Shown piece after piece: positions 54,648-63,862 of a stretch of 64,000 nt of DNA. The stretch spans positions 5,429,155 to 5,493,154 of the forward strand of contig NZ_JBBOCT010000001.1 in the NCBI RefSeq assembly GCF_038002605.1, in the 5' to 3' direction. Made by a program: the position numbers and the translations under genes. Origin of the DNA: Bacillus sp. FSL K6-3431 (lineage in GTDB: Bacteria > Bacillota > Bacilli > Bacillales > Bacillaceae_C). The notes below the pieces were generated by a model, which did no database searches, had not been told where the DNA came from, and saw nothing but the letters and a program-made list of their open reading frames with translations. Each line of letters opens with the position of its first letter. Within the stretch, counting starts at the first letter, position 1.

Positions 54648-56530
54648 AAATAGTCCGTAGATTTATTCCCTTTGCTACAATATTCATTTGTATAGCACTT
54701 ATATCACTGCTCATATTCTTTGTAACGAAGCAAAATTTTAATAATAATGATGATGAAATTCCATTTTTGATTGGTATAACTCAACCAAACTTAAACGAAC
54801 CTTGGCGTATTGAAATGAATGAGGAGATTAAATCTGAGGCTAGTAAATATGAAGAATTGCATGTCATTTTTACAGATTCTGCCCAGAATAGCTATCAACA
54901 AAAATTAGACATTGAGAAATTATTAGATTATGGCATTGATCTTTTAATTGTTTCCGTGGATGATGCAGCTACACTTACGCCAACAATAACTGAAGCTTAT
55001 AAAAAAATTCCTGTTATTGTTTTAGGGAGAGGTGTCACCGGCTATGATTATACGTTATATATAGGTTCTGATCATGAGTTAATAGGGAAAAAGCTTGGAG
55101 ACTATGTCGATCAATTAATAGGGAAGACTGAAGGGGCAATTATAGAAATTCAAGGCGATAGAGAATCACCTACCGTCATTGAAAGAAAGGAAGGCCTTCT
55201 GCAAATCATGTCCTCCCACCCCAATCTAAAACTGACAAATACTATTTATGCTAATTGGCAGAGGGATGAAGCAGAAGATAAACTATTAAAGTTACTTGAA
55301 AATGGAAATCAACCCGATTTAGTTTTCGCGCATAACGATGCGATGGCAGTTGGAGCTTATCGTGCATTAAAAAAACTTCAGCTCAAAGATGTACAGATCA
55401 TTGGCATCGATGCTGTAAATGCAGAAAACAGTGGTTTGCAAATGATCCGAACAGGGGCAATTACTGGGACCATTAATAGTCCTACTGGTGGAAAGGAAGC
55501 GGTACAATATGCTTTGGATATATTAAAAAAGGAGATAGGTATCCCGAAGAAAATAATATTAAAAAGTAAAAAAATTACTAAAGATAATGTGAATGAATAT
55601 TTGGAAGAGCAGCGGGAAAGAAAATATGAAAAGTTCAATATCGAAAACTTAAAAGAAGAAATTACGCTTGGATTTATTCAAGTAGGAAATGAAAGTAATT
55701 GGCGTTTAGCGCATACAAAATCGGTTATTACAGCTGCCAATGAAGCGGGGATAAATTTGAAATATGAAAACGCAGATCAGGATCAAGACAAACAAATTGA
55801 ATTTATTCGCTCATTTATTAAACAAGGTGTGGATGTCATCGCATTGTCGCCGAAAGTGGAAACTGGCTGGGATGACATACTTAAAGAAGCGAAACAAGCG
55901 GGGATCCCTGTCATTTTATCTGATCGGGAAATTCGTGTAGAAGATGACTCTTTATGGACTGCGTATATCGGATCCGATTTTGAGGAAGAAGGTAGACGTG
56001 CGGCTAGATGGTTAGTAAGCACTCATAAAGGTGAACAGAAAAAGGTAATTGAAATCCAGGGAACGGAACAATCGGCGCCTGCAGTAGGTCGAAATCAAGG
56101 TTTTATTGAGGTACTTGAACAGCATGTCGATTTTAAGATTATCGAAACTCTTAAAGGTGACTTTACATTTGATGCAGGAAGAAAATTGATGGAGAAATCG
56201 TTGCAGAAATACGGATCCGATATCGACGTAGTGTATGCGCATAATGATGATATGGCCCTAGGGGCTATAAAAGCAATTGAGAAATATGGTTTAAAACCAG
56301 GTGAGGATATTATTACTATATCAATAGATGCAACAAAAGATGCGTTTCGAGCTTTGAGTGCGGGAAAGTTAAATTTAGCTGTGGAATGTAATCCACTTTT
56401 AGGTCCCCAAATTATGAAGGCTGTGAAAGACATTATGATTGGAAAAGACATTCCCCTGAAATTCATTACTTCAGAAGGGGTTTTTACTCAAGAATCTGCG
56501 CAGAAAAATATGCCTAAACGAGAATATTAA
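54644..56530 (+). CDS. Membrane-anchored protein with two periplasmic-binding domains, probable sugar sensor
   Basis: The 628-residue protein starts with an uncleaved-looking membrane anchor (FATIFICIALISLLIFFV, about 12-29) without a lipobox Cys, followed by two complete sugar-binding domains. Domain 1 (about 38-320) has FLIGITQPNLNEPWRIEMNE and LVFAHNDAMAVGAYRALK. Domain 2 (about 340-628) has GFIQVGNESNWRLAHTKS, VVYAHNDDMALGAIKAIEKY and AVECNPLLGPQIMKAVKD and is a close relative of the importer's YtfQ-like protein at 60499. It overlaps the regulator gene by 4 bp. I infer that it senses sugar and signals to the YesM-type kinase. Confidence 0.88.
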   Translation: MKIVRRFIPFATIFICIALISLLIFFVTKQNFNNNDDEIPFLIGITQPNLNEPWRIEMNEEIKSEASKYEELHVIFTDSAQNSYQQKLDIEKLLDYGIDLLIVSVDDAATLTPTITEAYKKIPVIVLGRGVTGYDYTLYIGSDHELIGKKLGDYVDQLIGKTEGAIIEIQGDRESPTVIERKEGLLQIMSSHPNLKLTNTIYANWQRDEAEDKLLKLLENGNQPDLVFAHNDAMAVGAYRALKKLQLKDVQIIGIDAVNAENSGLQMIRTGAITGTINSPTGGKEAVQYALDILKKEIGIPKKIILKSKKITKDNVNEYLEEQRERKYEKFNIENLKEEITLGFIQVGNESNWRLAHTKSVITAANEAGINLKYENADQDQDKQIEFIRSFIKQGVDVIALSPKVETGWDDILKEAKQAGIPVILSDREIRVEDDSLWTAYIGSDFEEEGRRAARWLVSTHKGEQKKVIEIQGTEQSAPAVGRNQGFIEVLEQHVDFKIIETLKGDFTFDAGRKLMEKSLQKYGSDIDVVYAHNDDMALGAIKAIEKYGLKPGEDIITISIDATKDAFRALSAGKLNLAVECNPLLGPQIMKAVKDIMIGKDIPLKFITSEGVFTQESAQKNMPKREY

Positions 56531-56591
56531 GAGTTGCTTTATGTTTTGGGAATTTGTAGTTTTCTTACATAGGCTTGAAAAATATTGTAAC

Positions 56592-56621
56592 TAAGACCGT
56601 CCAATAGGATGGTCTTTTTTG
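56592..56621 (+). terminator. Terminator of the sensor operon
   Basis: AGACCGTCC (56594-56602) pairs with GGATGGTCT (56607-56615) around AATA, followed by TTTTTGTTTTTT. Confidence 0.85.
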
Positions 56622-56664
56622 TTTTTTGCATATGTAACACAATTTTGTTGATAAAACGATTTTT

Positions 56665-56724
56665 AGTAAGTATTTACTCTTGCCGAAAAGTGCAAAAAAA
56701 ATCTTTTTATTCTAAATACTTACT
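56665..56724. promoter_or_regulatory. Perfect 12-bp inverted repeat with 36-bp gap, candidate operator
   Basis: AGTAAGTATTTA (56665-56676) and TAAATACTTACT (56713-56724) are exact reverse complements, 48 bp centre to centre, upstream of the importer operon. TTGCCG at 56681-56686 and AT-rich DNA lie between. It is the best candidate target for the AraC-type regulator encoded just upstream. Confidence 0.5.
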
Positions 56725-56794
56725 CGTCAATGTTACTTAAAATAAAACTATTACTTTAAAAGTCATCATAAAAAGATAAAGGGGTGTGTCAGAC

Positions 56795-58306
56795 ATGCAG
56801 GAAGAGATAGTTTTAACTGCACAAGGTATTAGTAAAGCATTTCCTGGTGTGCAGGCTTTGAATAATGTGAACTTCACTTTAAAGCGTGGGGAAATACATA
56901 CGTTGATGGGTGAAAACGGTGCGGGAAAGTCAACGCTCATCAAAGTATTAACAGGTGTATATGGAGCAGATGAAGGGAGAATAGACTTAAATGGTTCACG
57001 TATTGAGCCGAAAACCCCTCAAGAGGCTCAAAAATTAGGAGTTAGCACAGTTTATCAAGAAGTTAATTTGTGCCCCAATTTATCTGTGGCTGAGAATATA
57101 TATATAGGTAGAGAAATATTGAAAAAGGGGCGTATTAATTGGGGCGCCATTTATGAGCGATCATCACTGCTCCTAAAGCGGTTAAATTTAAATATCGATG
57201 TGAGAAAGCAATTATCTTTTTATTCTATTGCGATTCAACAGATGGTTGCAATAGCTAGAGCTGTTGATATCTCCAGTGGTGTATTAATACTCGATGAACC
57301 TACATCTAGTTTAGATAACAATGAAGTGGCCCAATTGTTTGCAGTAATGAGAAAACTGAAAAGTGAGGGCCTAGGAATTATATTTGTCTCTCATTTTCTA
57401 GATCAGGTATATGGCATTTCTGACACCATCACTGTGCTCCGTAATGGGGAATTAATTGGTGAGTACCCTATTCAGGAATTGCCAAGGAAACTATTGGTAT
57501 CCAAAATGATTGGTCGGGACATAGTTGATCAAAACTATACAAATGTAAAAGCGAACAATATAAATGAACAAGGAATTTTCCTGAAAACAAATGACTTAGG
57601 TCGTAAAGGATCAATAGAATCAATGGATTTGACAATTCGAAAGGGGGAGATTATCGGATTGGCTGGACTTTTAGGTTCTGGTCGTTCCGAAACAGCAAAA
57701 TTAATTTTTGGAATAGATAAGTCTGATCATGGATCAATGGAAATTGCTAGTGAATCATTCCAATCGATGCTACCAAAGAAGGCGATTAAAAAAGGGATTG
57801 GTTTCTGTCCAGAGGATCGTAAGGTTGAAGGTGTAGTGGGTGAGTTAAGCATTCGTGAGAATATAATTTTAGCGAAACAGGCTAGTAAAGGATTTTTCAC
57901 TTATATTTCAATGAAGGAGCAAAAAAAGATTGCTCAAAAATATATTGATTTACTAAGAATTAAAACTCCTAATATGGAAGAAAGGATCGACAATTTAAGT
58001 GGTGGTAATCAACAAAAAGTTATTTTATCGAGATGGTTGGCTACAAATCCTAAATTATTAATCTTAGACGAACCGACTCGTGGAATTGATGTAGGTTCTA
58101 AATCAGAGATTAGGAAGCTAATTATGGATTTAGCGAATGAAGGGATAGCGATCTTGATAATATCAGCTGAGTTAGTAGAAATGGTGGAAATGTGTGATCG
58201 AATTACTGTATTACGAGATCGACAGCAAATTGGCGTAGTCTCCGGTGAAAGTATGACGGAAAAAAATATCATGGATATGATAGCGGAAGGGCCGGCATCG
58301 GCATGA
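56795..58306 (+). CDS. ytfR: Sugar ABC importer ATPase, tandem domains (YtfR-like)
   Basis: The 503-residue protein has two ATPase domains as in RbsA/MglA/YtfR. The first has GENGAGKSTLIKVLTGVYGA (Walker A, about 39-58) and LILDEPTSSLDNNE, but its signature is FYSIAIQQMVAIARA. The second has LLGSGRSETAKLIFG in place of Walker A, and NLSGGNQQKVILSRWLA and ILDEPTRGIDVGSK. The ATG at 56795 is 9 bases after AAAGGGG; GTG 56786 is closer to it. It overlaps the permease gene (ATGA). Confidence 0.93.
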   Translation: MQEEIVLTAQGISKAFPGVQALNNVNFTLKRGEIHTLMGENGAGKSTLIKVLTGVYGADEGRIDLNGSRIEPKTPQEAQKLGVSTVYQEVNLCPNLSVAENIYIGREILKKGRINWGAIYERSSLLLKRLNLNIDVRKQLSFYSIAIQQMVAIARAVDISSGVLILDEPTSSLDNNEVAQLFAVMRKLKSEGLGIIFVSHFLDQVYGISDTITVLRNGELIGEYPIQELPRKLLVSKMIGRDIVDQNYTNVKANNINEQGIFLKTNDLGRKGSIESMDLTIRKGEIIGLAGLLGSGRSETAKLIFGIDKSDHGSMEIASESFQSMLPKKAIKKGIGFCPEDRKVEGVVGELSIRENIILAKQASKGFFTYISMKEQKKIAQKYIDLLRIKTPNMEERIDNLSGGNQQKVILSRWLATNPKLLILDEPTRGIDVGSKSEIRKLIMDLANEGIAILIISAELVEMVEMCDRITVLRDRQQIGVVSGESMTEKNIMDMIAEGPASA

Positions 58307-59334
58307 ATATCAAACGGAGAACGATAAATATTTTTAAGGATCCTATTATTTGGCCCATCCTTGCATTGGCTATTATTCTTGTCATTAACTTCTTTGCAAT
58401 ACCAGGCTTTTTTTTCATTGAAATTAAAAATGGTCGATTTTATGGAAGTCTTATCGATATTCTCAATCGTGGAACTCCCCTTATTATTATTGCTTTAGGT
58501 ATGACTTTAGTAATTGCTAAAGAGGGAATTGATATTTCCGTGGGAGCGGTGCTTGCAATAGCGGGTGCGTCAGCTATTTATATGTTAGACTATTTTTCTG
58601 TATTTGTCGCAATTATTTTTGCATTACTTATCGGATTAGTTTGCGGTTTGTGGAATGGGGCATTAGTTGCGATTTTTGATATTCAACCGATGGTGGGAAC
58701 ATTGATACTTATGACAATTGGTCGAGGGATAGCACAATTAATAACGAATGGGCAAGTCACGACTACTAATAATGAAGTTTACGCAATTATTGGAAAAGGT
58801 TATTTTTTAGGCTTTCCGGTTCCTTTATTTATAGCTATCTTCATTCTAGCTATTTTAATCTACTTAAAGAAAAGAACGTCGCTTGGATTGTTTCTTGAAG
58901 CTGTTGGTGCAAATAAAAGAGCGAGTGAATTTGCAGGTATTCAACCAAAGTTAATTTATTTTATCGTTTATGGGATTTGCAGTTTATGTGCTGCGATTGC
59001 AGGGTTAATAATTAGTTCCAATCTTAATAGTGCAGATGCAAACAATGCTGGCTTATGGATTGAATTAGATGCTATTTTAGCGGTAGTAATCGGCGGGACC
59101 TCAATGCGCGGTGGTCGCTTTTATTTAGTAGGAACCGTTGTTGGTGCATTGTTTATTCAAACGATATCGACAACAATATATTCTACGGGTATTCCTCCGC
59201 AAACAATTATGGTTATTAAAGCAATCGTAGTAATTATCGTCTGTTTAATGCAATCTGAACAATTTAGGGCCATGTTCCAATTCCGCAAAGCAGCTGTAGT
59301 GAAAAGTAATCGTAAAAAGGCGGTGGAGCTGTGA
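58303..59334 (+). CDS. ytfT: Sugar ABC importer permease (YtfT-like)
   Basis: The 343-residue membrane protein of the RbsC family has eight or more hydrophobic segments and the conserved GMTLVIAKEGIDISVGAVLA and LDAILAVVIGGTSMRGGRFY. It is translated by coupling with the ATPase gene, with a 4-bp overlap, and overlaps the second permease gene the same way (GTGA). Two different permease genes in one operon are typical of YtfQRT-YjfF. Confidence 0.92.
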   Translation: MNIKRRTINIFKDPIIWPILALAIILVINFFAIPGFFFIEIKNGRFYGSLIDILNRGTPLIIIALGMTLVIAKEGIDISVGAVLAIAGASAIYMLDYFSVFVAIIFALLIGLVCGLWNGALVAIFDIQPMVGTLILMTIGRGIAQLITNGQVTTTNNEVYAIIGKGYFLGFPVPLFIAIFILAILIYLKKRTSLGLFLEAVGANKRASEFAGIQPKLIYFIVYGICSLCAAIAGLIISSNLNSADANNAGLWIELDAILAVVIGGTSMRGGRFYLVGTVVGALFIQTISTTIYSTGIPPQTIMVIKAIVVIIVCLMQSEQFRAMFQFRKAAVVKSNRKKAVEL

Positions 59335-60371
59335 ATTTTAAATTTAAAAACCCATTCTCCAATTTCAAATTAGATCAAAATAACATCATTATTATCGCAA
59401 CATTAAGTCTACTAATCTTGCTCTATACGATTGGTGCATTTCAGTTTAGAGGATTTTTATCTGTGCAAGTATTTTTTAACTTTTTTATTGATAATGCACA
59501 TATCATGATTGTGGCTACTGGTTTGGCCTTTGTAATTATTACTGGAGGGATCGATTTATCTATAGCTTCAGTGATAGCGCTAATTAGTATGATCTCAGCT
59601 AGTTTACTACAACAAGGTATGAATCCGTATGTTGTAATGATGATTTGTTTAGTCATTGGCATCATTTTCGGTTCATTACAGGGATATCTCATTTATCGAT
59701 TCAGGCTCCACCCTTGGATCGTGACGTTAGCAGGTATGTTTTTTGCAAGAGGCAGTAGTTACTTGATCAGTACAGAAAGCATTGTTATTACAAATAAAGT
59801 GTACAATCAAATATCAAAACATAAATTTTATGTTTTGGGAGATGCGTATATATCTGTTAGCGTAGTAATTGCGATTATCGTTGTTATTGCTGCAATATTT
59901 ATTGGCAAATATTCTCGATTCGGGAGAGCGGTTTACGCAATAGGTGGAAGTGAAAAATCGGCGGTATTAATGGGTCTACCTGTTAAAAGTGTAACTATTT
60001 TAGTATATTCCCTTTCCAGTTTCTGTGCGGCCCTAGGAGGCATTGTATTTACATTTTATATGCTATCAGGTTATTCCCTGCATTTATTGGGTGCGGAAAT
60101 GGACGCAATAGCTGCTTGTGTAATTGGTGGAATTTTACTAACTGGAGGGTTTGGTTATATCATTGGACCTACCCTTGGAGTACTCTGCATGGGTATCATT
60201 CAAACGATGATTATGTTCCAAGGAAGTTTAAGTTCATGGTGGACGAAAATTGTGATAGGTTTTCTGTTATTTGTATTTATTGTACTCCAAAGAGTTATTG
60301 TAATGAGACAAGGGAAAAAGTGGGCCTTTCGCAAAGGGAATAAAAAAGTGAATACGAATCTCAGTAAATGA
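59331..60371 (+). CDS. yjfF: Sugar ABC importer permease (YjfF-like)
   Basis: The 346-residue membrane protein has ATGLAFVIITGGIDLSIASV and AEMDAIAACVIGGILLTGGF, RbsC-family signatures shared with YjfF. The start is GTG 59331. It is the partner of the preceding permease. A 127-bp gap without a clear terminator separates it from the binding-protein gene. Confidence 0.92.
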   Translation: MNFKFKNPFSNFKLDQNNIIIIATLSLLILLYTIGAFQFRGFLSVQVFFNFFIDNAHIMIVATGLAFVIITGGIDLSIASVIALISMISASLLQQGMNPYVVMMICLVIGIIFGSLQGYLIYRFRLHPWIVTLAGMFFARGSSYLISTESIVITNKVYNQISKHKFYVLGDAYISVSVVIAIIVVIAAIFIGKYSRFGRAVYAIGGSEKSAVLMGLPVKSVTILVYSLSSFCAALGGIVFTFYMLSGYSLHLLGAEMDAIAACVIGGILLTGGFGYIIGPTLGVLCMGIIQTMIMFQGSLSSWWTKIVIGFLLFVFIVLQRVIVMRQGKKWAFRKGNKKVNTNLSK

Positions 60372-60498
60372 ACAATAACGAAAAGATGATTCCGAATATC
60401 GTAAGAATAATCCGATTTATCTAAATACAGTCTAAACTCATATTGATAATATAGGATGTGTAGTACCACATATAAAAATCATTGGGAGGGGCAATGAA

Positions 60499-61512
60499 AT
60501 GAAAAAAGCGTTGAATGTATCTAGGTTCGTTGTAATGTTTATTCTTTTAGCTGCGTTATTAATCGGCTGTAGCACATCAAACAGTGGAGGAAACGAAAAT
60601 AAGAATGCCGGAGAAAAGGAATCATCTGATGAGCCTATCGTTGTTGGATTTTCACAAATTGGGGCAGAGAGTGGGTGGCGGACAGCCGAAACAGAATCTG
60701 TAAAAGAAACATTTGGTAATGATGCGCAGTTTGAATTAAAGTTTTCCGATGCTCAACAAAAACAAGACAATCAAATCAAGGCTCTTCGTTCATTCATTGC
60801 CCAAAAGGTAGATGCGATTGCTTTAGCACCTGTTGTTGAATCTGGTTGGGAAACAGTTCTCCAAGAGGCGAAAGATGCGGATATTCCCGTATTTTTACTT
60901 GATCGTGGAGTGAGTAAAGAATCGGAGGATCTATATACATCATTCATTGGTTCAGATTTTATATTGGAAGGTGAAAATGCCGCGAAAATTGTTATTGAAC
61001 ATTTTGGGGCAGATAAAGAAGTAAATATCGTAGAACTACAAGGTACTGTAGGTGCTAGTGCCGCAAATGACCGTAAAACAGGTTTTGAACAAGGATTGGA
61101 AGCTGCATCTGGATTCAAAATCATTAAATCACAAACAGGGGATTTCACCCGTGCACAAGGAAAAGAAGTAATGGAAGCATTTCTTCAGACTGATGCAGAA
61201 AATATCGATGTAGTTTATGCCCATAATGACGATATGGCTCTTGGCGCAATACAAGCAATTGAAGAAGCCGGATTAAAGCCAAGTGAAGATATCTTTATTA
61301 TCTCAGTTGATGGTATTAAAGAAGTTTTTGAAGCAATTGCTGATGGAAAAATGAATGCTGTTGTTGAGTGTAATCCACTACTTGGACCTCAATTAAAACA
61401 AGCAATTTTAGATTTTAAAGCAGGTAAGGTAGTAGAAAAATGGATCAAAACAGAAGAAGATGTATTCGTTGGTCAAGATGCGATTGATGCTTTACCAGAC
61501 CGTAAATATTAA
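60499..61512 (+). CDS. ytfQ: Galactofuranose-type solute-binding lipoprotein (YtfQ-like)
   Basis: The 337-residue lipoprotein (lipobox LIGC, Cys near residue 24) has the YtfQ layout: VGFSQIGAESGWRTAETESV, FSDAQQKQDNQIKALRSFIA, ALAPVVESGWETVLQEAKDA, VELQGTVGASAANDRKTGFE and SQTGDFTRAQGKEVMEAFL. These blocks are nearly those of E. coli YtfQ, which binds galactofuranose. GGGAGGGGC precedes the ATG. It is the last gene of the importer set; its domain resembles domain 2 of the sensor at 54644. Confidence 0.92.
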   Translation: MKKALNVSRFVVMFILLAALLIGCSTSNSGGNENKNAGEKESSDEPIVVGFSQIGAESGWRTAETESVKETFGNDAQFELKFSDAQQKQDNQIKALRSFIAQKVDAIALAPVVESGWETVLQEAKDADIPVFLLDRGVSKESEDLYTSFIGSDFILEGENAAKIVIEHFGADKEVNIVELQGTVGASAANDRKTGFEQGLEAASGFKIIKSQTGDFTRAQGKEVMEAFLQTDAENIDVVYAHNDDMALGAIQAIEEAGLKPSEDIFIISVDGIKEVFEAIADGKMNAVVECNPLLGPQLKQAILDFKAGKVVEKWIKTEEDVFVGQDAIDALPDRKY

Positions 61513-61703
61513 AAGGACAGGGCTAATTTATCTGTATAGAAAAGAATTTTATAACCGAGGATGGGAAAAAAATATATCCAAAAATAAGCGGAACCTACAC
61601 GCAAAAGTGAAAGTTTTAATAAGAAGGATTACTCGGAGCAACTTTATAAGTAGCTTCGATTTTTTAAGATAAATTTAGATGGAAATCCAAGCTTCAACCC
61701 GTT

Positions 61704-61729
61704 CTCCTATCTTTGCAGGGAGTTTTTTT
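61704..61729 (+). terminator. Weak terminator before dinB
   Basis: CTCCT (61704-61708) and AGGGAG (61717-61722) form a short stem with a bulge, followed by seven T. The rest of 61513-61788 shows no gene; no LexA box was recognised. Confidence 0.5.
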
Positions 61730-61788
61730 GTATTATTAAAAGAGAAAGGTTTTTATCTTTAGATTAAATTTCAGTGAAGGTGATATGA

Positions 61789-63009
61789 ATGAAGGCGAGG
61801 TCTTTCTATCCTAAAAAAGGCCGTGTCATACTGCATGTTGATATGAACAGTTTCTTTGCCTCTGTGGAGATGGCGTATGATCCTTCACTGAAAGGAAAGC
61901 CACTTGCAATAGCTGGGGATGTTGAAAAACGCAGGGGTATTGTTGTTACGTGTAGCTATGAGGCTCGTCAGTATGGCGTAAAAACGACAATGCCGCTTTG
62001 GGAAGCGAAAAAGCTATGTTCACAACTGATCGTTAAAAAGCCAAATCTTGATCGCTATCGTGAAGTGTCACAGGCCATTTTTGAGGAATTGCGGCAAGTT
62101 ACGGAGTGGGTAGAGCCGGTATCGATCGATGAAGGATATTTAGATATTACTGATTGTCATGAACTTGGAACACCAATGGATATTGCTTTAGCCATTCAGC
62201 AAAGTTTATTACGCAAGCTTGATTTGCCATGCAGTATAGGGATTGCTCCAAATAAATTTTTGGCTAAAATGGCTTCTGATATGAAAAAGCCATTAGGTAT
62301 CACAATTTTACGAAAAAGGGATTTACCGCATGTGATTTGGCCACTCCCAATTCTGGAAATGCATGGTGTTGGTGAAAAAACGGCGGAAAAGTTGGCGGGC
62401 ATTCAGGTTCATACGATCGGGGATTTAATTCAAATAAATGAACAGCAATTAAAATCAGTTCTAGGTATACGGGGAATTAAATTAAAAGAGCGAGCGAACG
62501 GCAATGATACACGGCCTGTTGATCCTGCAGCCGCTGAAGAAAACAAAAGCATTGGCAGCTCGATCACTTTACCCCGTGATATAACAAATCAATCAGAGCT
62601 TACAGTGATCTTGGAAGGTCTTTCAGAAAGTGTTTCTAAGCGTTTGAAACGAAAAAATTATCTGACGAGTAATGTCTCAGTTACGATCCGCTATAAAGAT
62701 CGCAGAACTATTTCGAGAAGTAGGAAGTTTATTAATCCAATCAATAAAGCGGAGGATATATTACTAGCTGCTATAACATTATTTAATGAAAACTGGAATG
62801 GTGATGCAGTGCGTCTGTTGGGGATTACAGGACAGGATCTGATTGAGGAGGACAGCGCCTACGAACAGTTGGATTTATTTTCCTATGAAAAAGAAGCTCG
62901 AAAAGAGCCTCTTTACAAGGCGATTGCGAGCATTAAAAGTAAATATGGTGATTCCAGTGTTCAAAGAGGGATAGATGTTAACCCAGTTCAAAAAAAGAAA
63001 AAAATGTAA
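61789..63009 (+). CDS. dinB: DNA polymerase IV (Y family)
   Basis: The 406-residue translesion polymerase has VILHVDMNSFFASVEMAYDP with the first metal Asp, VTCSYEARQYGVKTTMPLWE, and EPVSIDEGYLDITDCHELGT with the second acidic pair. Two helix-hairpin-helix motifs (HGVGEKTAEKLAGIQVHTIG) and the little-finger domain follow, and the end carries the clamp-binding LDLFSYEKEA. It corresponds to yqjH (polYA) of B. subtilis. GAAGGTGAT precedes the ATG. Confidence 0.95.
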   Translation: MKARSFYPKKGRVILHVDMNSFFASVEMAYDPSLKGKPLAIAGDVEKRRGIVVTCSYEARQYGVKTTMPLWEAKKLCSQLIVKKPNLDRYREVSQAIFEELRQVTEWVEPVSIDEGYLDITDCHELGTPMDIALAIQQSLLRKLDLPCSIGIAPNKFLAKMASDMKKPLGITILRKRDLPHVIWPLPILEMHGVGEKTAEKLAGIQVHTIGDLIQINEQQLKSVLGIRGIKLKERANGNDTRPVDPAAAEENKSIGSSITLPRDITNQSELTVILEGLSESVSKRLKRKNYLTSNVSVTIRYKDRRTISRSRKFINPINKAEDILLAAITLFNENWNGDAVRLLGITGQDLIEEDSAYEQLDLFSYEKEARKEPLYKAIASIKSKYGDSSVQRGIDVNPVQKKKKM

Positions 63010-63012
63010 CCA

Positions 63013-63459
63013 TCATTTTTTTAGAAAGTTAGCGATTCGTGAAATTAGGTTTTTCCGTGGTTGTTTTTTTTTAATTATTTCTTCGGTTTTTTTCTTTGTA
63101 ATATAAATTTCATCTTTATTAATTGCGTTATTATAAGTTAAGACAAGTCCAATACTTGTCTTACTCTCTTGATTTGCTACAATAGAAAAAGGAATATCTT
63201 TTTTACGTGCGCAGTAAATGTAATCTGATAAAAAAGAGTAATCAAGGTCACCATTCAATAGTAGCGTGGCATTTGGATTTTCGTCCATTAATGCTTCGAC
63301 TTCCGGATATACACCTTGCTCCATCACTTGGCTTTTCGTTAAGGCAATAACAATTCTTTCCCTAATAGTACCAAGGAATTTACGTCGTTCATCAGGCTTT
63401 GTCTGTTTAGTACCATATATGCCATTTTGTAAATAATCATCCACATTGGAATTTTGCAC
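63013..63459 (-). CDS. YueI-like DUF1694 protein
   Basis: The 148-residue protein shows DYLQNGIYGTKQTKPDERRK, FLGTIRERIVIALTKSQVME, LLLNGDLDYSFLSDYIYCAR and a basic C-terminus (KKQPRKNLISRIANFLKK). These match the DUF1694 family (YueI), whose fold resembles ribosomal protein L7Ae-like RNA binders; the function is unknown. The start is a GTG at 63457-63459 with GGAGGTG upstream on the minus strand. It converges on dinB, leaving 3 bp between stops. Confidence 0.85.
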   Translation of the reverse strand: MQNSNVDDYLQNGIYGTKQTKPDERRKFLGTIRERIVIALTKSQVMEQGVYPEVEALMDENPNATLLLNGDLDYSFLSDYIYCARKKDIPFSIVANQESKTSIGLVLTYNNAINKDEIYITKKKTEEIIKKKQPRKNLISRIANFLKK

Positions 63460-63492
63460 GGCTATTACACCTCCGCGATACTATATTCTATT

Positions 63493-63529
63493 AACCCCCA
63501 TAAAGTGAAACTTATTTGTGGGGGTTTTT
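63493..63529 (+). terminator. Terminator-like hairpin before yueI
   Basis: AACCCCCA (63493-63500) pairs with TGGGGGTT (63519-63526), followed by TTTA on the plus strand. No plus-strand gene ends here, so its role is unclear; it may protect the divergent region. Confidence 0.6.
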
Positions 63530-63688
63530 AGAGGGTTACTGGCCCTTCTTGCGATTAAAAGAGAATGAAGAGAAATCCATGCCCCCCCTCCCTAGACATG
63601 GATATCCTTCTTGCATCCTTTAGTGTGTCCCTTATCTTTAGCGAAATGGGCTCATTCCATACGCTGTCGCTATACGAGCGTGAATTTA

Positions 63689-63826
63689 TTATTCTTCTAC
63701 ATCACCATTTGTGACAGGCCACCAGAAGAAACCATCTTTTTCCAGTAACTGATCTGCTGCATCTGGCCCCATAGAACCAGCTGGATAATTTGGAAATTCC
63801 GCTTTTTTGTTTTCCCACAGATGGCT
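63689..63826 (-). pseudogene. zwf: Duplicated zwf 3' end, non-coding copy
   Basis: The minus strand repeats [17 protein letters not shown] and the following end to DVEE-stop, identical to 63863-64000, but it lies behind the stop of the complete-looking frame and has no start. It is a by-product of the tandem duplication. Confidence 0.85.
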
Positions 63827-63862
63827 CATTCCATACGCTGTCGCTATACGAGCGTGAATTTA

